Below, piece by piece: positions 8,714 through 17,642 of a DNA stretch of 41,775 bases (the stretch's first letter is position 1; each line of letters opens with the position of its first letter). Origin of the DNA: Desulfobulbaceae bacterium (GTDB taxonomy: Bacteria; Desulfobacterota; Desulfobulbia; Desulfobulbales; Desulfobulbaceae); assembly GCA_011389815.1 (NCBI GenBank), contig JAABTP010000021.1, positions 1-41,775 on the forward strand, given 5' to 3'. The notes beneath the pieces were generated by a model. That model saw nothing but the letters and a program-made list of their open reading frames with translations. It did not search any database and had not been told where the DNA came from. Position numbers and translations under genes: made by a program.

Positions 8714-9957
8714 GTGCTCTTGTGCTCCTGATCAGTTGTATAGTCAGCTATTGTCTCGGCATTATTATGCACCAGACAGCTCTGAATTTGTGCTGTGTTT
8801 TGGATTGAGGCCGGGACTCGGATAGCCAATACTCGGGCCTCTTTGCCCGCTTCCAGCGATCCGAGCGTCTTCTCCATACCCAATGCCTCAGCCCCGCCCA
8901 AGGTTGCCATGCGCAGGATATCCCCCGGATCAACGGTCGGATGCTCTTCAGCCAGCAGGCGCATTTCCCGCCAGATGGAAAGCTCTGGATTACTGGTCAG
9001 GCTGTCTGTGCCCAGGGCAGGCAGGATACCCTTGCGCAGGTAGTGCTCCACCGGGGCTGTGTCCACTCCGAGATAACGGTTACTGCCCGGACAGAGGCAG
9101 ACCTTGGCCCTGGTTTCCGCAAGCAGATCCATCTCCTGATCTGTCACATGGATAGCATGCACACAAAGAGTTCGGCTGTCAAGCAGACCGTGTTGATGGA
9201 GATAGGAAACCGATCCTTTCTTGTCTGTACCTGTGGGTTGAAAACTGTTATCCCAGAAGCCGCGCTGTTCGAGAAAGTCCCGTATCTCGCCTGTCCCGAA
9301 ACGAATCAGATCATTTTCTGCTGGAGATTCGGCAACGTGGACAGGAAAAACATGCCCCAGCCGTTTTGCCCTGTCCTTCAGGGTTTGCAGGAGCTGAAGA
9401 TGCGTGGAATAGGGGGCATGGCCAGTGCAGCACTGCGCTTCTCCTGCTGTTTCCAGGTTTTGCAGTGAGGCTTCAACTTCATCGGAACGCAGACCGAGAT
9501 ACTCTTTGCAACAGAGGAGGTGCCCTGGAAACTCCGGGGCCAGTTCCTGAATAAAGCCGGTATTGGCAATATCCGCGAGGGCGACCACGCCCTGTTCCTG
9601 CTGTTGCGCAAGTACGGCACGGGCTGCGGCCAGGATTGTTTTCTTATCAGCATCGGCCTTGGCTCGTTCCGCCAGCATATGGCTGATCCATTGGGTAAAG
9701 CTCGCAGGGACAGGCTCCTGGGAAAGATGGGCGAGATGCGAGAGTTCCAGATGGGTATGAGCGTTGACCAGGCCGGGCATGAGCACGCTCTCGGTATGAT
9801 CAACACGTTCTGCCCCCGGATAACGGCGAACGATTTCCTGGAACCTGCCCACCCCGATAATTTTTCCTGCCCGCACTGCAAGCCCCCCGTCCCGGAGCGG
9901 TGGATGGCTTATGGGGAGGAGCCAGGGAGCGCAATGGATTATCAGCCGGTCTGTCAC
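8710..9957 (-). CDS. Amidohydrolase, probable aminofutalosine deaminase
   Basis: 415-aa metal-dependent amidohydrolase. The metal site is visible: NAHTHLELSH near residue 65 (HxH), VHVAES, HAIHVTD and LGTDSLTSN (last Asp). The N-terminal small beta domain and GLVNAHTH start of the TIM barrel match the guanine/adenosine deaminase-like branch. Lying between mqnC and mqnA with ATGA-type overlaps on both sides, it is most likely the deaminase that turns 6-amino-6-deoxyfutalosine into futalosine (MqnX-type role). Substrate is inferred from context, not from residues. An S-adenosylhomocysteine/5'-methylthioadenosine deaminase activity is the main alternative in this superfamily. Confidence 0.8.
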   Translation of the reverse strand: MTDRLIIHCAPWLLPISHPPLRDGGLAVRAGKIIGVGRFQEIVRRYPGAERVDHTESVLMPGLVNAHTHLELSHLAHLSQEPVPASFTQWISHMLAERAKADADKKTILAAARAVLAQQQEQGVVALADIANTGFIQELAPEFPGHLLCCKEYLGLRSDEVEASLQNLETAGEAQCCTGHAPYSTHLQLLQTLKDRAKRLGHVFPVHVAESPAENDLIRFGTGEIRDFLEQRGFWDNSFQPTGTDKKGSVSYLHQHGLLDSRTLCVHAIHVTDQEMDLLAETRAKVCLCPGSNRYLGVDTAPVEHYLRKGILPALGTDSLTSNPELSIWREMRLLAEEHPTVDPGDILRMATLGGAEALGMEKTLGSLEAGKEARVLAIRVPASIQNTAQIQSCLVHNNAETIADYTTDQEHKST

Positions 9958-11048
9958 TGCTCCTGCTCTGTTTTCTGTTTCACCGGGGTGTAATCCATCA
10001 GCCGTTGCTGCGGGCTGAAGCCAGCATCGGTGACCAGGTGGCAGATTTCCTGCTCGGAGAGTCGGAAATGCACTCCGGCGGCGGCCACCACGTTTTCCTC
10101 AATCATGGTGGAGCCGAAATCATTGGCCCCGAAAAAAAGGGAGAGCTGGGCTATTTTCGGCCCCTGGGTGACCCAGGATGCCTGAATGTTATCAAAATTA
10201 TCAAGAAAAATTCTGCTCAGGGCCAGCATACGCAAATAGGCAAAGGCGGAGGTTTTTTTCATCCTTTTTTCTTCGTGCATAGTTCCGGCCAACGGGGTGT
10301 TATCCGGCTGAAAAGGCCAGGGGATAAAGGCGGTAAAGCCGCCGGTCCGATCCTGGAGATCCCGCAGTCTCTGAAGATGCTCCAGCCGTTCTTCCCAGGT
10401 CTCGATATGCCCGAACATCATAGTGGCAGTGGTGCGCATTCCCAGGGCATGGGCTGTTTCCATGACCGCAATCCACGCATCTGCCGAACATTTACGCGGG
10501 GCCAGCTGCTCCCGGACCCGATCAGAGAGGATTTCCGCCCCGCCGCCGGGGATGGAATCCAGGCCAGCTGTCATGAGCCGTTGCAGTACATCTTTAACCG
10601 AGCAACCTGATATCTCGGCAAAATGGCATATTTCCGGTGGAGAAAATCCGTGGATATGAATGCCGGTCTCCTTCATGAAGCGGAGCATGTCCTCGTAAAA
10701 TTCGATTGGGAGATCGGGATGGAGTCCGCCCTGGAGGAGAATCTGGGTGCCGCCCAGTTCCTGGGTTTTGCGGATTTTTTGCAGCAACTCGTCCTTGCTC
10801 AGGATCTTGCCTTCCGGGTCTTCCGGGGGCTTGAAAAAGGCGCAGAATTTACAGGCCGAGATGCAGATGTCGGTGTAGTTGATATTGCGGTCAATGATAT
10901 AGGTAACCACAGGTTCCTGGTGGAGCCGCTTGCGGACGCTATCCGCCATGAAACCCAGTTGGTAAAGGTCGGCCTTGTCGGCAAGGAGGAGGAATTCTTT
11001 GCCGGAGATGCGCTCTCCGGCGATTACTTTATCTGCTATCTGCTGCAT
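9954..11048 (-). CDS. mqnC: Cyclic dehypoxanthinyl futalosine synthase MqnC (radical SAM)
   Basis: 364-aa radical SAM enzyme that cyclises dehypoxanthine futalosine in menaquinone synthesis. The 4Fe-4S/SAM motif is CISACKFC (C62, C66, C69), preceded by IIDRNINYTDI, a characteristic MqnC/MqnE/CofH-like lead-in. The LLQGGLHPDLPIEFYEDMLRF segment is typical of MqnC rather than MqnE. The frame extends upstream to 11171 but the extra residues are low-complexity Ser/Phe; the ATG at 11046-11048 gives the family's usual N-terminus. The Shine-Dalgarno sequence there is weak. It is the first gene of the mqn operon and is divergent from the Nudix gene. Confidence 0.9.
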   Translation of the reverse strand: MQQIADKVIAGERISGKEFLLLADKADLYQLGFMADSVRKRLHQEPVVTYIIDRNINYTDICISACKFCAFFKPPEDPEGKILSKDELLQKIRKTQELGGTQILLQGGLHPDLPIEFYEDMLRFMKETGIHIHGFSPPEICHFAEISGCSVKDVLQRLMTAGLDSIPGGGAEILSDRVREQLAPRKCSADAWIAVMETAHALGMRTTATMMFGHIETWEERLEHLQRLRDLQDRTGGFTAFIPWPFQPDNTPLAGTMHEEKRMKKTSAFAYLRMLALSRIFLDNFDNIQASWVTQGPKIAQLSLFFGANDFGSTMIEENVVAAAGVHFRLSEQEICHLVTDAGFSPQQRLMDYTPVKQKTEQEQ

Positions 11049-11218
11049 AATATTTTTGATTTCATTATTAATAATATCCCTGAATATCTTTGAGTATGAA
11101 GAGTGAAAACTTGAAAAACTTGACGAATAGATAGCAGGATATGGTGATTCTGTCAAACCTTGGAAGCTCAAAGAAAAGTTTATGCTGATTATTTACAAAC
11201 AAGAGAGTTGTATGGTAC

Positions 11219-11247
11219 TTGACAAGGATTGAAAGAGACCGTATAGC
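11219..11247 (+). promoter_or_regulatory. Sigma-70-like promoter for Nudix gene
   Basis: TTGACA at 11219-11224, a 17-base spacer, then TATAGC at 11242-11247. Predicted start near 11254, about 36 bases before the Nudix ATG, which has AAGGA directly upstream. Seen by eye only. Confidence 0.55.
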
Positions 11248-11289
11248 GCGGTAGCAGAAAAGCTGCGATAATCAGAACAGGAAAAAGGA

Positions 11290-11772
11290 ATGTATACGCC
11301 TATAATCGGAACGCTTGGTTATATCCTTTCCCCAGACGCTGAAAAGGTCTTGCTTGTCCATCGCAATGCCCGCAAGGATGATCAGCATTTGGGCAAGTAT
11401 AACGGACTGGGTGGAAAAATGCAGGCTGATGAAGATGTCCAGAGCTGCATGGTTCGGGAAATTCAGGAAGAGGCCGGGATCCTTTGCCAGAAGATGCAAT
11501 TACGCGGGACCATTAATTGGCCCGGTTTTGGCCCTGCTGGAGAACACTGGCTGGGCTTTATTTTTTTGATCACTTCTTTTGTGGGGGTGCCTCGCCAAAC
11601 CAACGAGGAAGGTAAGCTTGCCTGGCACCGGCTGGATCAGCTGGCAGAGCTTCCTATGTGGGAAGGAGATCGCTATTTTCTTCCCTTGGTCTTTGATAAA
11701 GATCCCCTCCCGTTTCATGGACATATGCCCTATGAAAAAGGGCGTCCTGTGAGCTGGCAGTATTTTCGCTAA
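11290..11772 (+). CDS. Nudix hydrolase (MutT-like, possible 8-oxo-dGTP diphosphatase)
   Basis: 160-aa Nudix protein. The Nudix box is complete: GGKMQADE followed after seven residues by REIQEEAGI (residues about 41-64), giving the metal-binding REUXEE core. The N-terminus GTLGYILSPDAEKVLLVHRN and the C-terminal WYEGDR-like WEGDRYFLP segment resemble MTH1/MutT-type purine NTP sanitising enzymes, so cleavage of oxidised dGTP is a reasonable inference, though Nudix substrates are poorly predicted by sequence. It stands alone with its own promoter, 170 bases before the zapB-like gene. AAGGA just ahead of the ATG supports the start. Confidence 0.85.
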   Translation: MYTPIIGTLGYILSPDAEKVLLVHRNARKDDQHLGKYNGLGGKMQADEDVQSCMVREIQEEAGILCQKMQLRGTINWPGFGPAGEHWLGFIFLITSFVGVPRQTNEEGKLAWHRLDQLAELPMWEGDRYFLPLVFDKDPLPFHGHMPYEKGRPVSWQYFR

Positions 11773-11941
11773 AAGAGGAATTCCTTGGCATGGGGTAAAA
11801 CCCTTGCGTTTGCCTGCGTGAGCTGGTAAGTATATTCTTAATAAGAGGCTGCTGCATTTTATACGAAGTGCTTTGGTCGCTAGGTATTGTTTTTTTTGTT
11901 TATAGCTGATACAGAGAGACATATAAAAAAGGACTTGCGGT

Positions 11942-12244
11942 ATGGAAAACGAAGAGTTTGTTCGCTTGGAACAGCTTGTCGATACATTGATTTATAGATA
12001 TAGTGAGTTACAAGGAAAGTATCGTGTTCTGAAGGAAAATCTCAAAGAGAGTGAAGAAGAACGTGAGCTGTTAAAGATGGAGCTTACCGAGTTGCAGGAA
12101 CAACGCTCAGAGGTCGCCCAGCGAGTTTCCGGTTTACTGGGCCGGATAGAACAATGGGAAGCAGACCAGGGCATGGGTGAGCAGATGGAGGTTCAGCAGG
12201 GAAAAGGAGAGGAACACCACGTCTCAAACGCAACCGCCCTGTGA
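11942..12244 (+). CDS. ZapB-like coiled-coil cell division protein
   Basis: 100-aa protein that is almost entirely coiled coil (residues about 4-75, rich in Glu, Leu and Lys, for example LKENLKESEEERELLKMEL). A polar Gly/Gln/Glu tail follows. Such a small coiled coil immediately upstream of zapA is the usual position of the ZapB-like partner that bundles FtsZ rings together with ZapA. The assignment rests on context and composition, since coiled coils carry little family signal. It precedes zapA by 31 bases and is probably co-transcribed. Confidence 0.65.
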   Translation: MENEEFVRLEQLVDTLIYRYSELQGKYRVLKENLKESEEERELLKMELTELQEQRSEVAQRVSGLLGRIEQWEADQGMGEQMEVQQGKGEEHHVSNATAL

Positions 12245-12275
12245 GCCGTTGAAGAATAAGCCTATTTGCAGGAAT

Positions 12276-12587
12276 ATGGAAGAGCGTCTTATCAGCTTTA
12301 CCCTTTACGGGCAGGAGTTTTCGTTCTATAGCGATGTGCCGGATGACGAGGTGCAGGAGGCTGTTTCCATATTGCGTCAAGAGTTGGGTGAACCCGAAGA
12401 GTGTGGCCCAACAACCACGGTTCCTTCCAGCACCCTCCTGGTGCTGGCTTGTTTGCGGATAGCGGCTCGCCATGTGAATCTACAGCGGGAATTTGATAAA
12501 TTTCATGACGAGCGAAAAAAATATAAAGGAAGAAACGAGTTGATTTCAGGGCTTATTAAACGAGTTGCTACGGCTTTGGATAAATAA
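12276..12587 (+). CDS. zapA: Cell division protein ZapA
   Basis: 103-aa ZapA, which binds FtsZ and stabilises Z-rings. The N-terminal domain VTISLYGQEF-like pattern is seen as LISFTLYGQEFSFYS, followed by DVPDDEVQEAVSILRQEL, and then the helix with STLLVLACLRIAARH that forms the dimer coiled coil. The ATG at 12276 has AGGA upstream; the frame is open further to 12177 but overlaps the preceding gene and shows no ZapA similarity there. A 6S RNA gene follows 60 bases downstream, the classic zapA-ssrS arrangement. Confidence 0.85.
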   Translation: MEERLISFTLYGQEFSFYSDVPDDEVQEAVSILRQELGEPEECGPTTTVPSSTLLVLACLRIAARHVNLQREFDKFHDERKKYKGRNELISGLIKRVATALDK

Positions 12588-12638
12588 TGCATACATAATT
12601 TGCTTTTTTATCTTTTCTCCTACGAATTTTTTGATTAA

Positions 12639-12644
12639 TATAAT
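12639..12644 (+). promoter_or_regulatory. -10 box of 6S RNA promoter
   Basis: Perfect TATAAT six bases before the predicted 5' end of 6S RNA. No convincing -35 box is present at 16-18 bases upstream. Confidence 0.5.
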
Positions 12645-12649
12645 GTTTT

Positions 12650-12812
12650 CCCTGCGCTGTTTGTGATCAGCGGAGTATTGAGCCAACTCTCATTGATAGG
12701 GTTGACTTCCCTGTTGCTTGCTGGAAGGCTTTATTGCTTTCCTAACGGCAGTATCAAGTCACCCACCTATTTATTTAGGTTTAATCATTGCGTTGACACG
12801 GCAGGGCGGGGG
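12650..12812 (+). ncRNA. ssrS: 6S RNA
   Basis: About 160-nt structured RNA directly after zapA, its conserved place in proteobacteria. The ends pair: CCCTGC at 12650-12655 with GCAGGG at 12801-12806, then a two-base internal loop, then TGT with ACA. Inside, GACTT (near 12704) can pair with AAGTC (near 12757), leaving the large open region that mimics a melted promoter. 6S RNA binds sigma-70 RNA polymerase and represses transcription in stationary phase. TATAAT lies just upstream, and a T8 run (12814-12821) after the closing stem fits an intrinsic terminator. Family assignment is by structure and context, not by search. Confidence 0.75.
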
Positions 12813-12821
12813 ATTTTTTTT

Positions 12822-13280
12822 GACAGCGGTTATCGGGGACCGTTGGCAGTTGCACAGACTGCATAGTCCCGTTCTACATAATCCTTGAACCGTAGATGTT
12901 CAAGGGGGTCCGGTGCGACAAAGAGTTCCGGGAAAGTGAGGTATGCTTCAAGAGAGGGGCGTTTTCCGGCGTAAGCGTAATGTCTGGAGGATTATGATTC
13001 ACCGGTCTTTTAACGGATATATATATTCTTCCGATCTGTAAAGATTTTTTAATATAATGTCTTTTCGCAGCACATTCAGCTGCGTCCTTCTGATCCGTTT
13101 GAGAGCAGATTTTCATCGGCGTCCCTTGTTGGTGTATTGCTTCCTTTCTCCTTCCGTTCCAGGAATTTACGGTTTTTGGTGTAACGTTTAAAAAATATTG
13201 AAAAGTAAATTGTTCACTTTGCTGGTCAGGAGGTGTGCGTTTTGCCTTCAATACAGCATAACGGAGCAGGTAAATATACT
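12822..13280. other. Intergenic gap between 6S RNA and rny
   Basis: About 460 bases without a convincing gene. It contains a perfect 8-bp stem, CCTTGAAC at 12883-12890 with GTTCAAGG at 12898-12905 (7-base loop), not followed by a T run. A short frame covers 13233-13280 ahead of rny, but it lacks sensible spacing to its GGAGG and is not conserved-looking. Nothing else recognised. Confidence 0.5.
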
Positions 13281-14846
13281 ATGATGATGAGTGGTGTGAC
13301 AGTACTTCTCCTTGTTCTGGCATTGATTGCCGGGGTAACTGTCGGTTTTGTGCTGAGAAAGAAGTTAGTTGAGGGGAATCAGGCAGATATTGAGAGCCAG
13401 GGACGTCTGATTGTTGAAAACGCTATTCAGGAAGCAGAGCAGATTAAGAAGGAACGCCTGCTCCTGGTCAAAGAAGAGGTCTATCAGTCCAAAAAAGAAG
13501 CTGAAGAAGAAATAAAAGAATCGCAAAAAGGGATTAAGGAAGAGCAACGTCGAATTGACCGCAAGCTTGATAAGCTTCATGACGAACTCAATGATCTGAA
13601 AAAGAAAGAATCATCCCTTCAGACCAGAGAAAAGAAAATATATGATCGGGAAAAGGCTGCTAAAGCCCAGAAAGATGAGCTGAATGATCTTATTGAGCAG
13701 CAGCGCTATGAACTGGAGAGTATTTCCGGGATCACCCGTGACCAGGCCAAAGAACGGCTTATGGAATCCATTGAAAGCGAAGCCCGGATGGATGCAGCTA
13801 AGCGTTTAAGCCGTATTGAAAATGAGATGAAGCTTGAGGCAGATCGAAAAGGAAAAAATATCCTTGCCTTGGCCATTGCTCGTTATGCAGGTGATTATGT
13901 TGCTGATAAAACGGTGTCTATGGTGCCCTTGCCCAGTGATGAGATGAAGGGGCGGATTATCGGCAGGGAAGGTCGTAATATTCGAGCCATTGAGGCAGCC
14001 ACCGGGATTGATATTATTATTGATGATACTCCAGAAGCGGTGATTCTGTCTGGTTTTAATCCTATCCGACGTGAGGTTGCCCGTCAGTCCCTGATTCAGC
14101 TGATTTCTGATGGCCGTATTCATCCTGCCCGGATTGAAGAGGTCGTAGCCAAGGTTACTGATGAACTGGACGTGGAAATAAAAGAGGTGGGCGAGCAGGC
14201 TACCTTTGATGTCAATGCCCACGGAGTGCATGTGGAGTTGGTTAACCTGATCGGTCGCCTGAAATACCGGACCAGCTATGGACAGAATATTCTCCAGCAT
14301 TCCCTGGAAGTGGCCTTTCTCTGCGGGGTTATGGCAGCAGAACTGGGCTTGGATGTGAAAAAGGCCAAACGGGCTGGCCTGCTCCATGATATTGGCAAGG
14401 CTGTTGATCATGAAGTTGAAGGCTCCCATGCAATCATTGGTCGGGATCTGGTCAAGAAATATGGTGAGGCTGAGGATATTGTCTATGCTGTTGGAGCCCA
14501 TCATGAAGATCTTCAGCCCAAAAGTGTGCTTGATGTCCTGGTCCAGTCTGCAGATGCCCTTTCCGGGGCCCGCCCTGGTGCCCGCAAAGAAATGCTGCAA
14601 AGTTATGTGAAGCGTCTGGAAGATCTTGAAAATATAGCCAGTTCATTTGATGGAGTTGATAAATCCTATGCTGTTCAGGCTGGTCGGGATTTACGGATTA
14701 TTGTGAACAGTCAGAAGGTGCATGATGATGAAGCCATGCTGCTGAGTCGTGATATAGCCAAGTCTATTGAGGAGCAACTGACCTATCCAGGTCAGATTCG
14801 GGTAACAGTTATTCGGGAAACCAGAGCAGTTGAGTATGCCAAGTAA
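13281..14846 (+). CDS. rny: Ribonuclease Y
   Basis: 521-aa membrane-anchored endoribonuclease that initiates mRNA decay. Order seen: one N-terminal transmembrane helix ([20 protein letters not shown]); a long charged coiled coil (about 35-190); a KH RNA-binding domain with [15 protein letters not shown]; and an HD domain with [16 protein letters not shown] and [12 protein letters not shown], whose His-Asp pair binds the metals. Length is normal (about 510-520). ATG at 13281 is chosen because the TM helix follows at once; a GTG at 13233 would add an odd extension. tyrS begins 6 bases after the stop, so the two probably form an operon. Confidence 0.95.
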   Translation: MMMSGVTVLLLVLALIAGVTVGFVLRKKLVEGNQADIESQGRLIVENAIQEAEQIKKERLLLVKEEVYQSKKEAEEEIKESQKGIKEEQRRIDRKLDKLHDELNDLKKKESSLQTREKKIYDREKAAKAQKDELNDLIEQQRYELESISGITRDQAKERLMESIESEARMDAAKRLSRIENEMKLEADRKGKNILALAIARYAGDYVADKTVSMVPLPSDEMKGRIIGREGRNIRAIEAATGIDIIIDDTPEAVILSGFNPIRREVARQSLIQLISDGRIHPARIEEVVAKVTDELDVEIKEVGEQATFDVNAHGVHVELVNLIGRLKYRTSYGQNILQHSLEVAFLCGVMAAELGLDVKKAKRAGLLHDIGKAVDHEVEGSHAIIGRDLVKKYGEAEDIVYAVGAHHEDLQPKSVLDVLVQSADALSGARPGARKEMLQSYVKRLEDLENIASSFDGVDKSYAVQAGRDLRIIVNSQKVHDDEAMLLSRDIAKSIEEQLTYPGQIRVTVIRETRAVEYAK

Positions 14847-14852
14847 GGAGCT

Positions 14853-16085
14853 ATGAAGAGCATGAAATCTGTTAAGGAGCAAATAGCTCTTATAGAGCGC
14901 GGTTGTGCCGAGCTTATTTCTCGGGAAGATCTGGAGGAAAAGCTCAAAAAAGCCATTGAAAAAGATGAGTCCCTGGTGATTAAAGCTGGTTTTGATCCCA
15001 CTGCTCCTGATCTCCATCTGGGCCATACAGTCCTTTTGCAGAAGATGCGCCAGTTTCAGCAGCTTGGTCATACCATTCATTTTCTGATCGGAGATTTTAC
15101 CGGCCTGATCGGCGATCCCACTGGCAAGTCGGAAACCAGGCTACCTCTGACCCGTGATGATATTGCCCGTAATGCTGATACCTATAAACAACAGGTCTTT
15201 AAGGTTCTTGATCCGGCAAAGACCAAGGTGGTGTTTAACTCTGCCTGGTTGGGTGAGCTCTCTTCCTATGAAATGATCCATCTGGCCTCTGAGCTTACTG
15301 TGGCACGTATGCTTGAGCGGGATGATTTTAAAAAGCGTTTTGAAGCCCATCGTCCCATCTCTATTCATGAGTTTTTTTACCCCCTGATTCAGGGGTATGA
15401 TTCTGTAGCGCTCAAGGCTGATGTAGAGCTGGGCGGGACAGATCAGCTTTTTAATCTGCTCATGGGCCGGGAAATGCAGCGGACCCGTGGTATGGTGCCC
15501 CAGGTGGTCCTGACCATGCCCCTGCTGGAAGGGCTGGACGGTGTCCAGAAAATGAGTAAATCTCTGGGTAATTACATAGGTGTTTCTGAATCAGCAGATG
15601 ATATTTTTGGTAAAATCCTGTCCATGAGTGATGAACTCATGTTCCGCTATTATGAGTTGCTCAGTGATCTGAGTCAGGAAAAGATCAGTCAGCTGCAACA
15701 GGACATGGAGCAGGGCAAGGTGCATCCTAAGGCGGTCAAGGTCCAGCTGGCCAAGGAGTTGGTGGTGCGGTTTCATGATCAGGATGCGGCTGATGCTGCG
15801 GAAAAGAATTTTGAGCAGGTTTTTAAGCGCCATGAGCTTCCTGATGATATACTGGAAAAACAGCTTAATGCAGAAGGCGCAACCATATGGTTGCCCAAAC
15901 TCTTATTGGAAGCAGGGCTGGTCAAATCAACCTCTGATGGTCGGCGGATGGTGAAGCAGAACGCGGTTTCTGTGAATGGGGAAAAGGTTGCGGATGTGAA
16001 CGCAGAAATCCCTACTGATGCTGAAGTGCTTCTCAAGGTGGGAAAACGTCGCTTCTGTAAGGTTTCCTTTGCTCCTGATCAGTAA
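14853..16085 (+). CDS. tyrS: Tyrosyl-tRNA synthetase
   Basis: 410-aa class I aminoacyl-tRNA synthetase charging tRNA-Tyr. The HIGH-type motif is HLGH at 55-58 and the KMSKS loop is complete near residue 233, within the Rossmann fold. A C-terminal S4 RNA-binding domain is visible from about 345 ([20 protein letters not shown], then VSVNGEKV). Architecture and length match the TyrRS of many deltaproteobacteria. GGAG eight bases upstream of the ATG supports the start. It directly follows rny and converges with the Fur-type gene. Confidence 0.95.
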   Translation: MKSMKSVKEQIALIERGCAELISREDLEEKLKKAIEKDESLVIKAGFDPTAPDLHLGHTVLLQKMRQFQQLGHTIHFLIGDFTGLIGDPTGKSETRLPLTRDDIARNADTYKQQVFKVLDPAKTKVVFNSAWLGELSSYEMIHLASELTVARMLERDDFKKRFEAHRPISIHEFFYPLIQGYDSVALKADVELGGTDQLFNLLMGREMQRTRGMVPQVVLTMPLLEGLDGVQKMSKSLGNYIGVSESADDIFGKILSMSDELMFRYYELLSDLSQEKISQLQQDMEQGKVHPKAVKVQLAKELVVRFHDQDAADAAEKNFEQVFKRHELPDDILEKQLNAEGATIWLPKLLLEAGLVKSTSDGRRMVKQNAVSVNGEKVADVNAEIPTDAEVLLKVGKRRFCKVSFAPDQ

Positions 16086-16166
16086 TAACAGTAAGGTTCC
16101 AGGTTCTAAGCTCGGATCACAAGAGAAAGAGGGAGGCCATTCGGTTGAGTAATTCTGAATGAATGC

Positions 16167-16598
16167 TCAGGCTGTGTCAGCCTCCTTTGTTTTTGCTGCC
16201 TGCGCCTTTTGACAGTCCGGGCATTCGCCTGTGAATTCCAGAAGATGGCCTATTATTTTATAGGACGTTTTTTCAGCTGCTTTTTTTGTGATTTCTTCCT
16301 GTACCTGAAGCGTGACATCATCCATTTTGCCGCAGACTGTGCAGCGAACATGGTAATGAGGCTCCGTTGTTGCGTCAAAGCGTTTTTGTTCTCCTCCAAG
16401 TTCAAGCTTGAGTATTATGCCCGAATCAACCATGATTTCGAGGTTTCTGTAGACGGTACCCAGCCCTATTCTGGGCAGACGTTTTTGTACCATTTTATAG
16501 AGTTCGCAGGCCGTTGGATGAGTGTTGACTTTGGAGAGTTCTTCAAGCAGGATTTGACGCTGCGTTGTCAGGCGAACCATGGACGGTGGAGTATTCAT
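16167..16598 (-). CDS. Fur/PerR-family transcriptional regulator
   Basis: 143-aa metal-responsive repressor. The winged helix covers about 8-80, with recognition-helix region GLGTVYRNLEIMVDSGII. The dimerisation domain has HYHVRC plus CTVCG (C86, C89) and CPDC (C126, C129), the two CxxC pairs that hold the structural zinc. Which signal it senses (iron, peroxide or zinc) cannot be told. The ATG at 16598 (MNTPP) is preferred; the frame extends to 16655, but the extension looks like intergenic DNA. AT-rich bases upstream may hold its operator. It is monocistronic and converges with tyrS. Confidence 0.88.
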   Translation of the reverse strand: MNTPPSMVRLTTQRQILLEELSKVNTHPTACELYKMVQKRLPRIGLGTVYRNLEIMVDSGIILKLELGGEQKRFDATTEPHYHVRCTVCGKMDDVTLQVQEEITKKAAEKTSYKIIGHLLEFTGECPDCQKAQAAKTKEADTA

Positions 16599-16891
16599 AA
16601 CCTGTTTCTCTCTGGTTAAAAAAGTTGACCATTTAAATAGGATAGTAAGTATCATTTATAAAACTATTTTTTGAGAAGTCAAGTTTAATAAATAGAGTAA
16701 GTATATTTTTTACACAGTTTGTCTCTGCTGAAAAAAACGGAATTCTTGTTCGAACCGAGCAGGAAAGCCCTTTGTCCTATCAATTACTGGTTAGGGCCGC
16801 AGATGAGGCGGAGGAAGGAGAGGAAAAACGGTTAGTTGAGATGTGTCGGATAGTTATTGAAGTCCGGTAGGGTACGCATTATGGATCGTAT

Positions 16892-17518
16892 TCAAACTGT
16901 TGCAGGTTTAACAGTTGTTTGAGGATCGTAGCTGCTTACGATTATTTTGAAAATGCTTAAGATTTTTTCGATTTCATTCAGAAAGAAACGAACGCTGTCT
17001 ATTTGTATACGTTTGTTTTGTAACCGCATGAAGTTCCAATCATAACCGTTCGTCACGCAACCATACATAAAATCCAGTGGAGTTTGGTTTTCCTCATTAA
17101 ACAAGATTGCCGCATACATTTCTGCTGCGCATTGCGCAAATCCTTCTTCCAAAGTGCGATTTTTCGCCTCCACCAAACAAAAAATCGGTGCGGTCAACTC
17201 AATGGTGTTTGGCTCGTGGCTTAAGATAAAATCACAAAAACCGCTCAAGCCTGCGCTTGCAATATCTAAGTTGACCCCGGAAAAAACGCCGACCTGAGCA
17301 GGATAACTGCGTCGCACCTCCTTCAGCACAGGGGTAATCAAAAATTCGGACTTTGCTTTTTCAGTGAGCAGGCTATAGTTCCGTGCCTCTTCAAGGTCTT
17401 CCTGTAGTTTTTGCGAAGGTTCAATTGGGTGTATATCAGGAAATAATAGCTCCTTATGGTGGGTAAGGTTGAGTTCCTTTTGTAATTTATGCAGTGAGGT
17501 GTAATCTGAATACGCCAT
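16892..17518 (-). CDS. Hypothetical protein with PD-(D/E)XK-like nuclease motif
   Basis: 208-aa protein. The segment GLSGFCDFILSHE (Asp near 98), then CLVEAKNRTLEEGFAQCAAEM, reads as a D...ExK active site followed by the Gln-containing helix typical of PD-(D/E)XK restriction-like nucleases. No helicase or restriction partner is adjacent. It may be one of the many genome-encoded nuclease-fold proteins of unknown role (mobile DNA handling or defence). The C-terminus EIEKILSIFKIIV is amphipathic. It is the only gene between the Fur-type gene and the radical SAM pair. Function inferred only. Confidence 0.7.
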   Translation of the reverse strand: MAYSDYTSLHKLQKELNLTHHKELLFPDIHPIEPSQKLQEDLEEARNYSLLTEKAKSEFLITPVLKEVRRSYPAQVGVFSGVNLDIASAGLSGFCDFILSHEPNTIELTAPIFCLVEAKNRTLEEGFAQCAAEMYAAILFNEENQTPLDFMYGCVTNGYDWNFMRLQNKRIQIDSVRFFLNEIEKILSIFKIIVSSYDPQTTVKPATV

Positions 17519-17642
17519 TGTGTTTCCTTTTCGAGTTTTTATGACCCATTCCGGCGCTTTTCATTACGGACGGTAGATTCATGAAGAATTTCTCTAGCTT
17601 ATCAGTCCAGTTGAAAGCTTGCATGTACGCATTACTTTTGCC

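Noticed and set aside
13806-14600. Minus-strand 264-codon frame opposite rny
   Set aside because: Antisense shadow of a confidently identified RNase Y gene.
16745-16770. GTTCGAACC as the T-arm of a tRNA gene
   Set aside because: No matching acceptor, D or anticodon stems could be found around it. No tRNA or rRNA gene was recognised in the window.
16700-16872. Open stretch reading AEKNGILVRTEQES... to a TAG near 16872
   Set aside because: It might be the C-terminal end of a lost gene, but there is no start codon and no motif in this AT-rich intergenic DNA.
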